A DNA stretch of 64,000 nucleotides from Owenia fusiformis (GCA_903813345.2 CAIIXF020000169.1:44614-108613), one strand, 5' to 3'; counted from the first letter of the stretch, positions 1 through 11,415 are shown. Notes: generated from the letters alone by a model not told the origin. Numbers and translations: made by a program.

Positions 1-200
1 ATGTACAATCAGTTCTCAGTTCAAAATACGAAAACATGGACTTGGCGTTGAATGTGTCATATTAAAGTATTATATCACAAATCGTTAATCTAATTCGGAT
101 CTAATTAATCCCCTTTTGGGGATTATGTATTCTCACAGATTTGGGGTTACTTTGACTCACCGTGTGTGGTTCATCCTCAACCAAGTGGTCTAGCGTTCCA

Positions 201-1380
201 ACATTTTATAAATGGTATTTTTCATTCTTTATTTTCTACAAGTGCTAATTCCACTTAATTGTTCTACATGTTCTACATGATATATTTTGTTTATTCCTTC
301 ATTTTATAAATGTTATTTTCATTCATTATTATCTACAAATGCTAATCCCACTTAATTGTTCTACATGATATATTTTGTTTATTCCTTCATTTTATAAATG
401 GTATTTTCCGTTCCTTATTTTTTACATGTGCTAATTCCACTCAATTGTTCTACATGAAATATTTGTTTATTCCTTCATTTTATAAATGGTATTTTTCACT
501 CCTTATTTTCTATAAGTGCTAATTCCACTCAACTGTTATACATGATATATTTTGTTTATTCCTTCATTTTATAAGTGGTATTTTACATTCCTTATCTCCT
601 ACAAATGCTAATTCCACTTAAATGTTATACCTGATATGTTTTGTTTATTCCTTCATTTTATAAATGGTATTTTTCATTCCTTAGTTTCTACAAATGCTAA
701 TTCCACTCAAATGTTATACATGGCATATCTTGTTTATTCTCCCATTTTATAAATGGTATTTTTCATTCTGTATTTTCTACAAGTGCTAATTCCACTTAAT
801 TGTTCTACATGATATATTTTGTTTATTCCTTCATTTTATAAATGGTATTTTTCATTCCTTATTATCTACAAATGCTTATCCCACTTAAATGTTATATATG
901 ATATGTTTTGTTTATTTCTTCATTTTATAAATGGTATTTTTCATTCCTTATTTTCTACAAATGCTAATTCCACTCAAATGTTATACATGATATATTTCGT
1001 TTATTCCTTCATTTTATGAATGGTATTTTTCATTCCTTATTTTCTACAAATGCTAATTCCACTTAAATGTTATACATGATATATATTTTGTCTATTCCTT
1101 CATTTTATAAATGGTATTTTTCATTCCTTATTTTCTACAAATGCTAATTCCACTCAAATGTTATACATGATATATTTCGTTTATTCCTTCATTTTATGAA
1201 TGGTATTTTTCATTCCTTATTTTCTACAAATGCTAATTCCACTTAAATGTTATACATGATATATATTTTGTCTATTCCTTCATTTTATAAATGGTATTTT
1301 TCATTTCTTATTTTCTACAAATGCTAATTCCACTCAAATGTTATACATGATATAATATTTTGTGTATTCCTTCATATTAA
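201..1380. repeat. 89-bp satellite array, outer block (left arm)
   Basis: About 13 tandem copies of an AT-rich unit of about 89 bp. Its constant parts are ATAAATGGTATTTTTCATTC, TTTTCTACAAATGCTAATTC and GTTTATTCCTTCATTTTAT. Neighbouring copies differ at scattered positions, but 961-1140 and 1141-1320 are almost identical, giving a two-unit (180-bp) higher-order repeat. The short open frame at 819-1019 is translated satellite and not a gene. Confidence 0.95.
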
Positions 1381-1403
1381 ATGCTTATGCTAAGTCTACA
1401 CAC

Positions 1404-1532
1404 CTCGAACGAGTCGTCTTGGTTACTGCCACTACTGCTGGATTCACCGAGTGCGTCCATTTCTATTGGTGGCAGCGTATTGTCATCGTTATCCCCATCA
1501 CTATCACTATCAGTGATGACACCAGTGTTGAT
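1404..1532 (-). CDS. Candidate internal exon, acidic Asp/Ser-rich segment (left arm)
   Basis: Reading the minus strand, a 129-nt open segment (43 codons, phase 0 at both ends) follows TTTTTGACAATTTTGACAG and is followed by GTGTGT, giving plausible AG acceptor and GT donor sites. It contains DSDSDGDNDDN and then an SSSSGSNQDD stretch, so it would be a disordered acidic linker. Base composition is clearly less AT-rich than the satellite around it. No family is recognisable from so short and low-complexity a peptide. It may be an exon of a host gene or of a transposon, or a chance open frame. Confidence 0.4.
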
Positions 1533-1899
1533 CTGTCAAAATTGTCAAAAATACATGATTTAATCCGCTCTCCTTATTTTATTAACATACAATAGATGAC
1601 TCTGACACCATTGATGTTACCAGTATATTATCCTTGAAAGGATTTCCTATTATCTTTTTAGGAATTGCATATCAGTATAACAAAATGTATCTCAAGACAT
1701 TGAACTTGTAATGTAAATTGTGAAGCACAATCAAAACTTATAATCACATTATCTTAATTCTGAGCATACTGATTAATAGAAAATAATTACCTATTATCTA
1801 ATCTTCCTTTTAAAATACTATATAGACTACATTCTACTTTTAACAACCCTTATATTCTACTTACGCTAATCCCAGTAATTTGGTATTCTACATTATTTT
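1533..1899. other. Non-repetitive AT-rich gap between satellite blocks
   Basis: No coding signal, tandem repeat or inverted repeat is visible. It separates the outer and inner blocks of the 89-bp satellite and lies next to the acidic exon candidate. The mirror copy is 45573-45939. Confidence 0.5.
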
Positions 1900-3545
1900 T
1901 TAATCATTATTTTCTACGAATGCTAATTCCACTTAAATGTTATACATGATATATTTTGTTTATTCCTTCATTCACTGAATGGTATTTTTCATTCTTTATT
2001 TTCAATACGTGTTAATTCCACTCAAATGTTATACATGATATATTTTGTTTATTCCTTCATTTAATGAATGGTATTTTTCAATCCTTATTTTCTACAAATG
2101 CTAATTTCACTCAAATGTTGTACATGATATATTTTGTTTATTCCTTCATTCTATAAATGGTATTTTTCATTCCTTATTTTCTATAACTGCTAATTCCATT
2201 CCAATGTTATACATAATATATTTTGTTTATTCCTTCATTTTATGAATGGTGTTTTTCATTCCTTATTTTCTATAAGTGCTGATTCCACTCAAACGTTATA
2301 CATGATATATTTCGTTTATTCCTTCATTTTATAAATGGTATTTTTCAATCCTTATTTTCTACAAATGCTAATTTCAGTCAAATGTTGTACATGATTTATT
2401 TTGTTTATTCCTTCATTCTATAAATGGTATTTTTCATTCCTTATTTTCTATAACTGCTAATTCCATTCCAATGTTATACATAATATATTTTGTTTATTCC
2501 TTCATTTTATGAATGGTATTTTTCATTCCTTATTTTCTATAAGTGCTGATTCCACTCAAATGTTATACATGATATATGTCGTTTATTCCTTCATTTTATG
2601 AATGGTATTTTTCATTCCTTATTTTATAAAAATGCTCATTCCACTGAAATGTTATACATGATATATTTTGTTTATTTATTCATTTTATTAATGGTATTTT
2701 TCATTCCTTATTTCTACAAAAGCTAATCCGTCTTAAATGTTATACATGATATGTTTTGTTTATTCCTTCATTTTATAAATGGTATTTTTCATTCCTCATT
2801 TTCTACAAGTGCTAATTTCAATCAAATGTTATACATGATATATTTTGATTATTCCTTCATTTTATAAATGGTATTTTCATTCCTTATTTTCTACAAATGC
2901 TAATTCCACTCAAATGTTGTACATTTTATATTTGGTTTGTTCCTTCATTTTATAAATGGTATTTCTAGTCCCTTTTTCTACAAATGCTAATTCCACTCAA
3001 ATGTTTTACATGATGTATTTTGTTATTCCTTCATTTTATATATGGTATTTTTCATTCCTTTTTTACAAATGCTAATTCCACTCACATGTTATACATGATG
3101 TATTTTGTTAATTTCTTTATTTTATAAATGGTATCTTTAATTCCCGTTTTTCTACAAACGCTTATTCCATTCAAATGATATACATTATATTTTGTTTATT
3201 CCTCCATTTCATAAATGATAATTTTGATTCCTTATTTTCTACAAATGCTAATTCCACTCAATTGTTATACATGATGTGTTTTGTTTATTCCGGCCTCCAT
3301 TTTATAAAAGGTATTTTTCATTCCTTATTTTCTACAAATGCTAATTCCACTCAAATGTTGTACATGATTTATTTCGTTAATTCCTTCATTTTATAAATAG
3401 TATTTTTCAATCCTTATTTTCTACAAGTGCCAATTACACTCAAATGTTATACATGATATATTTTGTTTATTCCTTCATCTTATAAATGGTATTTTTCATT
3501 CCTTATTTTCTACAAATGCTAATTCCACTCAAATGTTATGGAGGA
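1900..3545. repeat. 89-bp satellite array, inner block (left arm)
   Basis: About 18 copies of the same ~89-bp unit as at 201-1380, more diverged. A three-unit higher-order repeat of about 260 bp is visible: the variant with TTTTCTATAACTGCTAATTCCATTCC occurs near 2175 and again near 2440 with matching neighbours. Short reading frames at 3175-3396 and 3486-3734 are satellite-derived. Confidence 0.93.
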
Positions 3546-4070
3546 TATAAAAAATGCCAATTTCTTCTTCATTTTTTGGCTTATTTTTTCATACCCCAGT
3601 TTTTACAAATGCATTGGTATACTTTGTTCATGTCTGATTTTCAACAAATGTTGACCCTCCTTAAGCGTCCTGTCATGGTATTTTTCATTCATTTCCTTTT
3701 ACAAATGCGAATAACATCTATATGGAAAGCATGATTTACATAATTTTGGTTTTCTTCTTACTTCTAAAAAAGCTCATTTCAACTTTATTTCATAGTATAT
3801 TTAATTACTTATTTTTTACAAATGCTAATCCCCTTTTACTGCTAATTTTAATGTTTATTTCCTGTGTATTTGATGATATATATTGTCATCTCTTATTTGC
3901 CATGAATGCTTGTTTCCCCTTCATGCCAAATTGCTAAATCTTTACTTTCTACAAATGCTAGTTCAACAAATCATAATGATACATTTTATTTATTCCTCAT
4001 TTTCTTCAAATGTTTATTCAACCTTCATGTCATGGTCTTTTTGAAGTAATAGATTTCTATAGATGTTAAT
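3546..4070. repeat. Degenerate edge of the satellite array (left arm)
   Basis: Scattered satellite motifs such as TTTCTACAAATGCTA and TTTTACAAATGC recur at irregular spacing, so this looks like decayed units at the array edge. The frame at 3722-3937 has no recognisable product. The mirror copy is 43402-43926. Confidence 0.6.
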
Positions 4071-4188
4071 TTTCACTCCTTGTCCATGCTAATAAAATAT
4101 CTCCACTCTCATGTTATGATTCTGTTTTTATCTTTGCAATTGCTTTTCATGCCAAGTCAGCATCATCAATCATATATATTTTTACTTA

Positions 4189-4256
4189 TGCCCTGGTCAC
4201 ATTTGCTCTGATTTTCTCTACGGCGCCCGGCCGATTGAGTATTTTGTTCAAAATTA
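4189..4256 (+). mobile_element. Half copy of a Harbinger-type MITE (left arm)
   Basis: Starts TGCCCTGGTCACATTTGCTC directly after TTA, and continues through CTACGGCGCCCGGCCGATTGAG. It matches the left half of the complete copy at 57576-57680, but the right half is missing. TTA target duplications and short terminal inverted repeats are typical of PIF/Harbinger elements. Confidence 0.75.
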
Positions 4257-4524
4257 TTTATTGTTAATTAGTGATTTTTGCTCTGTAAGGCCTTCATATA
4301 CACATGATCACCTGTACGAAAAAATGAGTTTTTAAAAATTACTACTCAAAAGTTATGAAGACCTAAACTTCAACCTCTGATTTCTTAATATCAGCGAATA
4401 TGCAATTGTAACAATGTGGAAATAATAGGACGAAATGTCATTGGTATGCAATATGAATATATTTATCTATATATTATTGCACAATAGTCTTTAGATTTGT
4501 TATTTCTCAGGTTAAAACGCTTGT

Positions 4525-5372
4525 AGTCCATGGTATGAAATCTCTAAGACGTCTAATAAAGGAGCTGGTAGCACACTTTAGCGCAGCGATATTTGACCTA
4601 ACATTAACATACCTACATATGTTCCCGAATAATTGTTATTATAACCGTTTAATATACTTCCGGCTTTTAGGCTGAATTATGCCTGCCATTAACAGAGGTC
4701 AAAAAATTACTGAAAAAATAAAATTACAATTTTCCCTATTTGGAGTACACAATGCAATGGAAAATAATACAAAATGATTTTAAATATATGATTTTAGATT
4801 TCTAGGCTATGAGTTTGAGGTTATTTTTCTTATCAATGCCAAAAAATTATGTAATTGGTGTATCGACGTTTTGTATTGTTTCTCAGGTATTAAAAAGATA
4901 AATGCTACAAATGAATCACTTATATTAGAATGACAAATGCTTAAATTATGCTAGTTTTTCCCAAAATGGGTCTCAATACGTTTTGAGATACACACAATTT
5001 TGTTGAATTGGCTTGGCTCATATTTGAAAAATCAAACAAAATCTGAAAAACACACTTGCGTAATTAACAATTATTAAGCACCGACAATATCAGTAAAATT
5101 ATAGTATATTTTTACATTGTGATAGTCTATTTTTGTTCATATGCTTAGAATAACGGTCTGTGTCTTATAAAATGTATAAAAGTTAGAATCAATTTTTTTA
5201 CGTTTTTTACCCCTTGTTATGAGACATTTTTCAACCCGAAAGCCGGAAGTTTTTTCAGCAAATGTTATTTCATAATAATCAAGACATATACATCTTCATA
5301 AATATTGCTTCAAATGTTGCTGCGCTATAGTGTGCCACGGATCCCTCATATTCGGAAGTTATACCATAGACT
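4525..5372. mobile_element. Foldback element with ~150-200 bp imperfect terminal inverted repeats (left arm)
   Basis: The outer parts are inverted copies of each other. AGTCCATGGTAT at the left pairs with ATACCATAGACT at the right; GCACACTTTAGCGCAGCG (~4570) pairs with TGCTGCGCTATAGTGTGCC (~5318-5337); CTTCCGGCTTTTAGG (~4660) pairs with CCGAAAGCCGGAAG (~5236). The centre is AT-rich without a gene. The open frame at 5279-5569 (minus) runs through the right repeat and shows no known domain, so I do not call it. Confidence 0.65.
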
Positions 5373-5646
5373 ATTGTATTTGACTGTAAATTCAGATTCG
5401 AACTTCTGAGAACTTGTAGAAGATTTTGAAAGATGTTCTTTTTGAAGCAAGTTGAAAAATACCTTTTTGACTTTTTTATCTTGAGAAAGTCATCGAAGGT
5501 CAATCTCAAAGCAATGACTTTGTTTCTTGCCACTTTCTTCAACGAACAATCACACCTGGCGCACTGCATTCAAGTTTCTGTCAGTGTATATTCACCAAAC
5601 CCAACGGTACAAATGATCCTCGCAAAAGCGTTGAATACCTCTACCT

Positions 5647-6918
5647 CACGGTGTTATAGCAAGACGGTTACGTCAAGGCAATTTGCAAAATTTTGCGGTA
5701 ACGATAACAAAAAATGGCGAATGGGAAAGGCAGCATGTACTCTTTCTCGCCTGTAGGCAATTCACAGATAAGATTTCCTTTTAAACTAGTTCCATTCGGT
5801 GACGTATATATGGATGGTTATAAAGACTGGGTCAAATCTGCCTCACGGTCTACAAGGAACAGAATATAAGCTGTAAACCTACCGACTGAGATATCCAAGT
5901 TTATAATTTTTGGTCCATTCTCGTGTTTTCTCAGTACATGTGCCTCAGAGCCACTGAATATTAACTGTAGGTAAACTGTGTATAAACAAGGTATAAAATG
6001 ACAAATCCAGAACGGGAACGTGGTGTATATCGTAAATAATAAGGTTTCAAACGCAATGTCGTTAGACGACTACGTATGACTTCTATCGAATTCTATGGAC
6101 GGTAATGTATTGTATTAGTTGTACATAAGATATTTAGCGGACGGTTACGTGCATGCACATCTGTCAAGTCAAGGTTGCTAGATCTGATAGCCTCTATCCA
6201 TGTTATTGTTATAATGGGTAAGAAATTGAATATTGAATTTTCTATATTCGTTCTCAGGACTCGCAAGAGACGCTCTTGTTTCAGCCTCTATAAGGCTGAA
6301 ACAAAGGCTTGCTTTATTTATGAAACCGATGAAAGTGCAAAAGATAGCAATGAAGAGGCAAAAGAAGATTTAGGATCAAGTACCGATGAAGATGACAAAA
6401 TTAACAACAATGAATCGGGGTTTCATATTTGAATCAGGTTCGCGTAACCGTACATCAATTTTTTATGTTACCGCAAATTCAAAATACATCATTATGGCTT
6501 GAGTAGAACATATTAGGTGGTTTCCAATGCTCACTTGGCTTTGTATGATCGTATGTAGATTACATCTATATACCACAGGGTTTTTAGGCAATGTAGACCA
6601 TGCCAAACAACAAAAATAAACAAATTACTAAATTTTTGTGTAGTTTTGAATTTCAAACTCGACAGTTTTTCTCTTATTTCATGTTATCCCCGGGCATCAA
6701 TTTGCAATGACTACGTTCAAAATATACATTACTGAATGTATCACCGAATGCGATGCTTACATAAATCGTTCTTCCTTTCATTGATACACAGTAGTAGAAA
6801 ATAATGCAACAACCTCACTTTTCTCTTCCATCGCGGCCATTTTATTGGATAAATCAGAGAACGTAGCTGCCAAACATCGTTTTCAGAGGTGGCGTAACCG
6901 TCATGCTATAACACCGTG
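5647..6918. mobile_element. 1.27-kb element with 26-bp terminal inverted repeats (left arm)
   Basis: The left end CACGGTGTTATAGCA is followed by a GACGGTTACG motif; the right end is the exact inverted form with one mismatch (6893-6918). The decamer GACGGTTACG or a near form also occurs inside at about 6140 and, inverted, at about 6440, like subterminal repeats of a cut-and-paste transposon. No transposase is visible, so it would be non-autonomous. No clean target duplication could be found. Confidence 0.6.
6175..6432 (+). CDS. Unrecognised small ORF with a Lys/Arg patch and acidic tail (left arm)
   Basis: An 85-codon frame inside the 1.27-kb inverted-repeat element. The N-terminal third is hydrophobic; residues from about 29 on read RTRKRRSCFSLYKAE and then an acidic run with EEAKEDLGSSTDEDD, ending in a stop. 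TTCTCAG just before the basic stretch could be a splice acceptor, so the real coding part may be only the last ~58 codons as a terminal exon. No known domain. It could be an element-carried exon fragment or a chance frame. Confidence 0.3.
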   Translation: MLDLIASIHVIVIMGKKLNIEFSIFVLRTRKRRSCFSLYKAETKACFIYETDESAKDSNEEAKEDLGSSTDEDDKINNNESGFHI

Positions 6919-7322
6919 AACCTGTACCTACGCTTTCACATTCATTATTCACTCTGGGGATTACTCTAAGTTTTATTATGTAATGAATTATATAAAGACA
7001 CGTATTCATTAATGCGTGTTGCAGTTCAAAGCTGGGTCAAAAAGTCAACCTTTGCCTAGCCAATGATAAAAATAAAATAAAACCTCATGGCTATCTTTAC
7101 GATTCTCGAGGATATACAGAAGTTTAGTTACACGTTTTGAGAACCTTTACGTGAAACATTTCGCCTCTCTCTGAATAAACTTTTTAAGGGACCTTATAAA
7201 AATCATTTCCCATAAACCGTTCTCAGTCGGCCTAATAAACAGTACAAATTATCCACAGAGGACCATTATTGTACACGTTCAATTACGAGTTTTAAAAAAG
7301 GTGTGTCCATATTGTATATCAT

Positions 7323-7484
7323 GAGGTTATATAATGGGTCTTTCTGTATATCGTGTTTATATTCGAGTGAGTACATGATATATTCACAAGTGAGCGTAGC
7401 GAACGAGTGAATATATTATATTCTCACGAGAGTATAAAATGCACGATTTACAGAATGAACCATTATATAATCTTATTATGCCAC
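7323..7484. mobile_element. Palindromic MITE with GTGAGCGTAGCGAACGAGTG core (left arm)
   Basis: Ends GAGGTTATATAATGGGTC and CATTATATAATCTTA are inverted repeats, as are CTGTATATCGTG and CACGATTTACAG inside them. The core is a GC-richer imperfect palindrome with ATATTCACAAGTGAGCG. No coding capacity. Confidence 0.7.
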
Positions 7485-9977
7485 TCTAAGTTCAATTACA
7501 GTTGATTCGAACACAATCATAACAATTAAAAACCATAAAAATATCCCATAGCCAACTCAAAGATGCCGATGTTGATCTCAAACCATTTATGACGTGACTT
7601 GATTCTAGAAAATCATGCCGGAACCATTTATGACGTTCAGTGGTATACTTATTTCAGTTATATAGACTATTATATGTTTCAATATCTTAGCGATAGGATA
7701 TATTTTCAGATATAACAGATCATATTTAGATTTTCTTTACATTTCCTCAGTAAATGGGTTATTTCCCATTTGAAGTGGATCATGACTGAAATTATGAGAA
7801 AAGGGTCTATATAAGTATCTACATGTACAATTACTTTTAAAATATTCTTGAAAATAGAAAATCCACAAAGAATCTGGAAAATCCCATTCTGCTCATCAAT
7901 TTGCAGGACATTGACCCATATCGCATTGTAGTGTACTATCGTTTACTTATGCCCTGGTCACATTTGCTCCGATTTTCGCTACGGCGCCCGTCCGATTTGT
8001 TCAAAATTGAATACAATATTGAACAAAATATTCAATCGGCCGGTGTAATAGATCTAAGTGTCCCCAGTGGCCAGTGTCCGTGGGACAGTTAACCCTGGGG
8101 ATGCTTGTCCGTCGGACAGTTAACTCCAAGTTTTAAGTGTCCCCCTTGAAGTTTTGAATGTCCCCTTGGGGACACTAAAAACCAGCATCATTCGAAAGCT
8201 AGTTTTTAGTGCCCCCCCCTTTATTTATGTATTAACTAATAATGCGTTTTATCATTAATAAATCATCGAGCACTACTCTGTCACGTTAAATATAGACCAA
8301 ATATAACACAATTCACAAAATGTAAGTATATTTATCGCGTATATATACTCCTAAATAAAAATGTTTGGTCAATTTGAAGCAAGTTGAAAATTAGTCTTGA
8401 AAAGTTTCGAAATTTGACCTTTTTTCAGTTTTTGAGGTCTAATATCTCAAAACTGTCGCACAATTTTAATGGATAGTCAATTGCTTATATGTGTAGAACC
8501 TTTGGTGGAATATATATTCTGACTTTCATCAAAAAATATTGATTTATAATCATCAACTTTGATAAACTAAGAAAACACAGTTTGTGATTTAGTTTGATGA
8601 CCTTGACATTTGACCTTGCAAAGGAGTGGTATCGATATGATGAACTTTTTGAACACGCGTTTCTCTTAAACCAGTCATCAAAACATTCTGAAAATTTTAC
8701 ACATCGTCCATTTAATGGTCATCTTTTGGATGGTAACATTATAATTTGAATTATATATATAGACTTTTCTCTATATTGTTTTAGAAAAACACATCAGACA
8801 CTTTTTTTGTTCTTTGTATCATATATTCGGAATGAAATGAAATATCTATCCGAACCTCATTGGAACAAAACGACATATAAACACAACGTGTTTAGGTCTC
8901 TCAATATTGCAATTGTACAAAGGAAAGTTTGGTTGATTTTAAATAAGTATCTTGTTAATGAAATGAAAGGTTTATCTTAATTTTTATCTATTTTAGGGGT
9001 TTTGTTTGAAGATTTTGGATACTTTTTGTTAAATCAACCCAAATTTTCTTTGTATAACTATAATATTGAGAGGTCTAAGAAAATGTTGTTTATGCTATTT
9101 TGTTCCAACAAGGTTCGGAAAGACATTTTATTTCATTCTCAAGAATTCGTAAAAAGGAACAAAAAACAATTACATAAAAAAATGTTAGCAAAAACAGTTA
9201 TATAAAATATGTATATGCATTATTTTTGCATTATATTGTTGCCAATCAGTCAACATTACATAAAGGACCGTGTATTTTACAGAATGTTTCCTATAAATGG
9301 TTTAAGAGAAAAACATTGTTGAATTCACTTCACCATATCGATACTTATCCTTTGACTTTCTTAGACATCAGTGGGTCTTTTTGTGATTAAATAAACCTAA
9401 ATTTGAACCCAGAAGGTCAAAAGAAAGGTCAGATTTGAGTTCCCGGTGATTTGTAGATGATTTTAAAAAATAAATTGGTCAATTTGAAGCAATATGACCA
9501 ATTTTTTTTCGTCAATTATCTCAAAAACGGTAAAGATTTAACGCAAACATATAGTAAGCAATTTGTAGGGAATCCTTATCTAGTTACATTTTAATTCATT
9601 GCAAGAAATACTCATGAAATATGAAGACGAAATCTGAGAAACTTAAAAAAACTCTGATTTGACCTAGATTTGGCCTTCGACCTTGACCTAGATAAAAATT
9701 CCTTCCCTGCCAAGTGCAGCTCAGGTCCTTAGTAGAAGCATATAAGAGTTATCTCAGACCTAGCTAGAAGTAGGAGAAAAGTGGTTAAGAGGAATAAAAA
9801 AATAAATAAATAAAGAATATCTATAAAAACTGGTGGTATCATTTGAAGATGAAAAAATGGGCACCAATAATAATAGGCTACAATATAAAACACTACAATG
9901 TATTGAGACTATATAACATACAATACAATATAAAGTGTGCAGACGGTTAATAATTTTACACATGATATATCAATGCA

Positions 9978-10060
9978 GGATTCGAACCTGGAACCTAATA
10001 ACTACAAACACAATTAATAAATACACATTATGCCAACGCTTAAACCATTACGCCACAGTG
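9978..10060 (-). other. tRNA-promoter-like unit inside foldback copy 1 (left arm)
   Basis: On the minus strand TGGCGTAATGGT matches a pol III A box and GGTTCGAATCC matches a B box exactly. The spacing between them is longer than in a normal tRNA and no acceptor stem closes, so this is a tRNA-derived SINE-like head or decayed tRNA rather than a functional tRNA gene. Confidence 0.65.
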
Positions 10061-10249
10061 GGAGAGATGCCGATATCCGATTTCGACTACACTATAACTT
10101 GGATCCTAGTAACTACAAGTATTAAATCCTATCAACGGGGGACATTACAATCTGTTACTGGTGTGACAGATCTGAGAGTCTCCCCAGTTATAACTGTCTC
10201 CCCATTTTACCCTTGTTGATAAAAAACCTGGTTTTCAATGTCCTCCAAT

Positions 10250-10308
10250 GGACAGCCAACCCTAGGGATCGGGGTCCTACGGACCCCGATCCCTAGGGTT
10301 GGCTGTCC
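10250..10308. repeat. Perfect 28-bp-stem hairpin with 3-nt loop (left arm)
   Basis: GGACAGCCAACCCTAGGGAT continues to GGGGTCC at 10277, then TAC, then the exact inverse through 10308. It is GC-rich in an AT-rich region and forms the subterminal part of the foldback element. The second foldback copy begins right at this loop. Confidence 0.9.
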
Positions 10309-10654
10309 CAAGGACACTGACCACCGGGGGACACTTAAATCTGTTACACCGGAGCAAATGTGACCCAGGCATTATTGCAGTACATAACGATGCGATACGC
10401 TTCATAATACCTGTACTTTTTGAAACATATTTATGCAATTCTGAATTTGCATTTCACATTGTGCATCCCATGACTCATAAATAACATAGCATCATGTAGT
10501 TGGTACCACTAAATGGGAATGCGTATGTTGTAAAATAGTTATGTTCGTCGATGAAACCTGAAGTATCATCAATAAATTATCTAATATCAGAGAGCCTACT
10601 TTACAAGTAACTGTGTTAACTTTTAGTAATAAGTACAAATACTATAAGTTATTA

Positions 10655-10765
10655 TATGATTTGAAGTGCAATACAGGATATATTCTGCTCGAGAAATTCC
10701 GTAATGGAACGAGACGAAGTCGAGTTTTAATACAGAATATCTGTTACCTTTACACTGCATCTGAC
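10655..10765. mobile_element. Small palindromic MITE-like unit (left arm)
   Basis: AATACAGGATATATTCTGCTCGA is inverted as TCGAGTTTTAATACAGAATATCTG around a core with CCGTAATGGAACGAGACG. It resembles in design, not in sequence, the element at 7323-7484. The short minus-strand frame across it (10623-10808) is not a gene. Confidence 0.45.
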
Positions 10766-11021
10766 AAATAAATACGACGTATGTTACAACCATTACTTGG
10801 TGAACCATAATTCTGCACCATCATGAACAGGTTAACTTAAAACGTGAATTCTAACATCCCGAAAAAATGGCTTTTCTGATTTATATGTAAAATGAATATT
10901 CTTTTTTAAATTCTCTGATCAAGTTATCATATGCTAACCCTCTTTCCTAATATTTATTTGAATCCATATTTTACCTAGCACTAGCATGTCACAGTAAAAT
11001 GCTACCTATCAGTTGACGGCG

Positions 11022-11120
11022 TAACAAACTATTTCGACTCATTTGAATATGTCAAATGAGTCATACAATAGGAGGTTGATCCGACAGCGGCTGGTGGTTG
11101 AATTCGCGAAAGCTAGCTAA
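11022..11120. mobile_element. Fragment of the ACTCATTTAAATA / CCGACAGGCG MITE family (left arm)
   Basis: Contains GACTCATTTGAATATGTCAAATGAGTC, a near palindrome, followed by GTTGATCCGACAGCGGCTGG and GAATTCGCGAA. The same order of modules occurs at 20525-20950 and at 50731-50905. Confidence 0.55.
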
Positions 11121-11415
11121 GATTCAAAAATGTTAATACGATATGAACGTCTGCTCCTAGTGTTCAAAACAAACCTCATAGTTTTTTCTTATATATACAT
11201 GTATGCTAACATGCATTCAACAGTAGAGCACTTGAGATATTTTAGATTTAAATGTTCCACAACCAAAATGTTCGTCTTGGAGTCAAGGTTCTCGCTATTA
11301 GTCAAAGTATGGTCGATTGGTTGGGAGTTCGTTGCTTCATCAACCATTTTCTATCAAGGAGGCTACTTGGCTCATTCGTCTGTCTTATCAGAACCACGTG
11401 TACATATGTGAGATA

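Larger units (their letters stand above)
8044..10348 (+). mobile_element. 2.3-kb foldback element, copy 1 (left arm)
   Basis: Ends are TGTAATAGATCTAAGTGTCC and the inverse of TGTAACAGATTTAAGTGTCC (22-bp repeats, two mismatches), each flanked by CCGG. The interior is itself an imperfect palindrome about ~8985: GGTCTCTCAATATTGCAA and its neighbours pair with TATAATATTGAGAGGTC, and the segments around GTATCGATATGATGAAC and CACCATATCGATAC pair likewise. No transposase frame is visible; short frames at 9002-9205 and 9760-9963 are not genes. The TGT...ACA ends with a possible 4-bp flank resemble Ginger-type DNA transposons, but this is inference. A reverse-oriented tRNA-like unit lies inside. Confidence 0.75.
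7950..10371 (+). mobile_element. Harbinger-type MITE interrupted by a foldback element (left arm)
   Basis: Left part TGCCCTGGTCACATTTGCTCC to CAATCGGC (7950-8040) and right part GAGCAAATGTGACCCAGGCA (ending 10371) are the two ends of one short palindromic MITE. TTA is present on both outer sides (7947-7949, 10372-10374), the target duplication expected of PIF/Harbinger. The 2.3-kb foldback element at 8044-10348 sits inside it, so the MITE is the older insertion. Confidence 0.8.

Noticed and set aside
819-1019. 66-codon frame and similar ones at 3175-3396, 3486-3734 and their mirrors
   Set aside because: They translate the 89-bp satellite; the peptide FSTNANSTQMLYMIYFVYSF recurs because the DNA does.
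5279-5756. Overlapping frames on both strands (96 and 107 codons)
   Set aside because: They lie over the inverted repeat of a foldback element and the start of another element, and show no domain or splice support.
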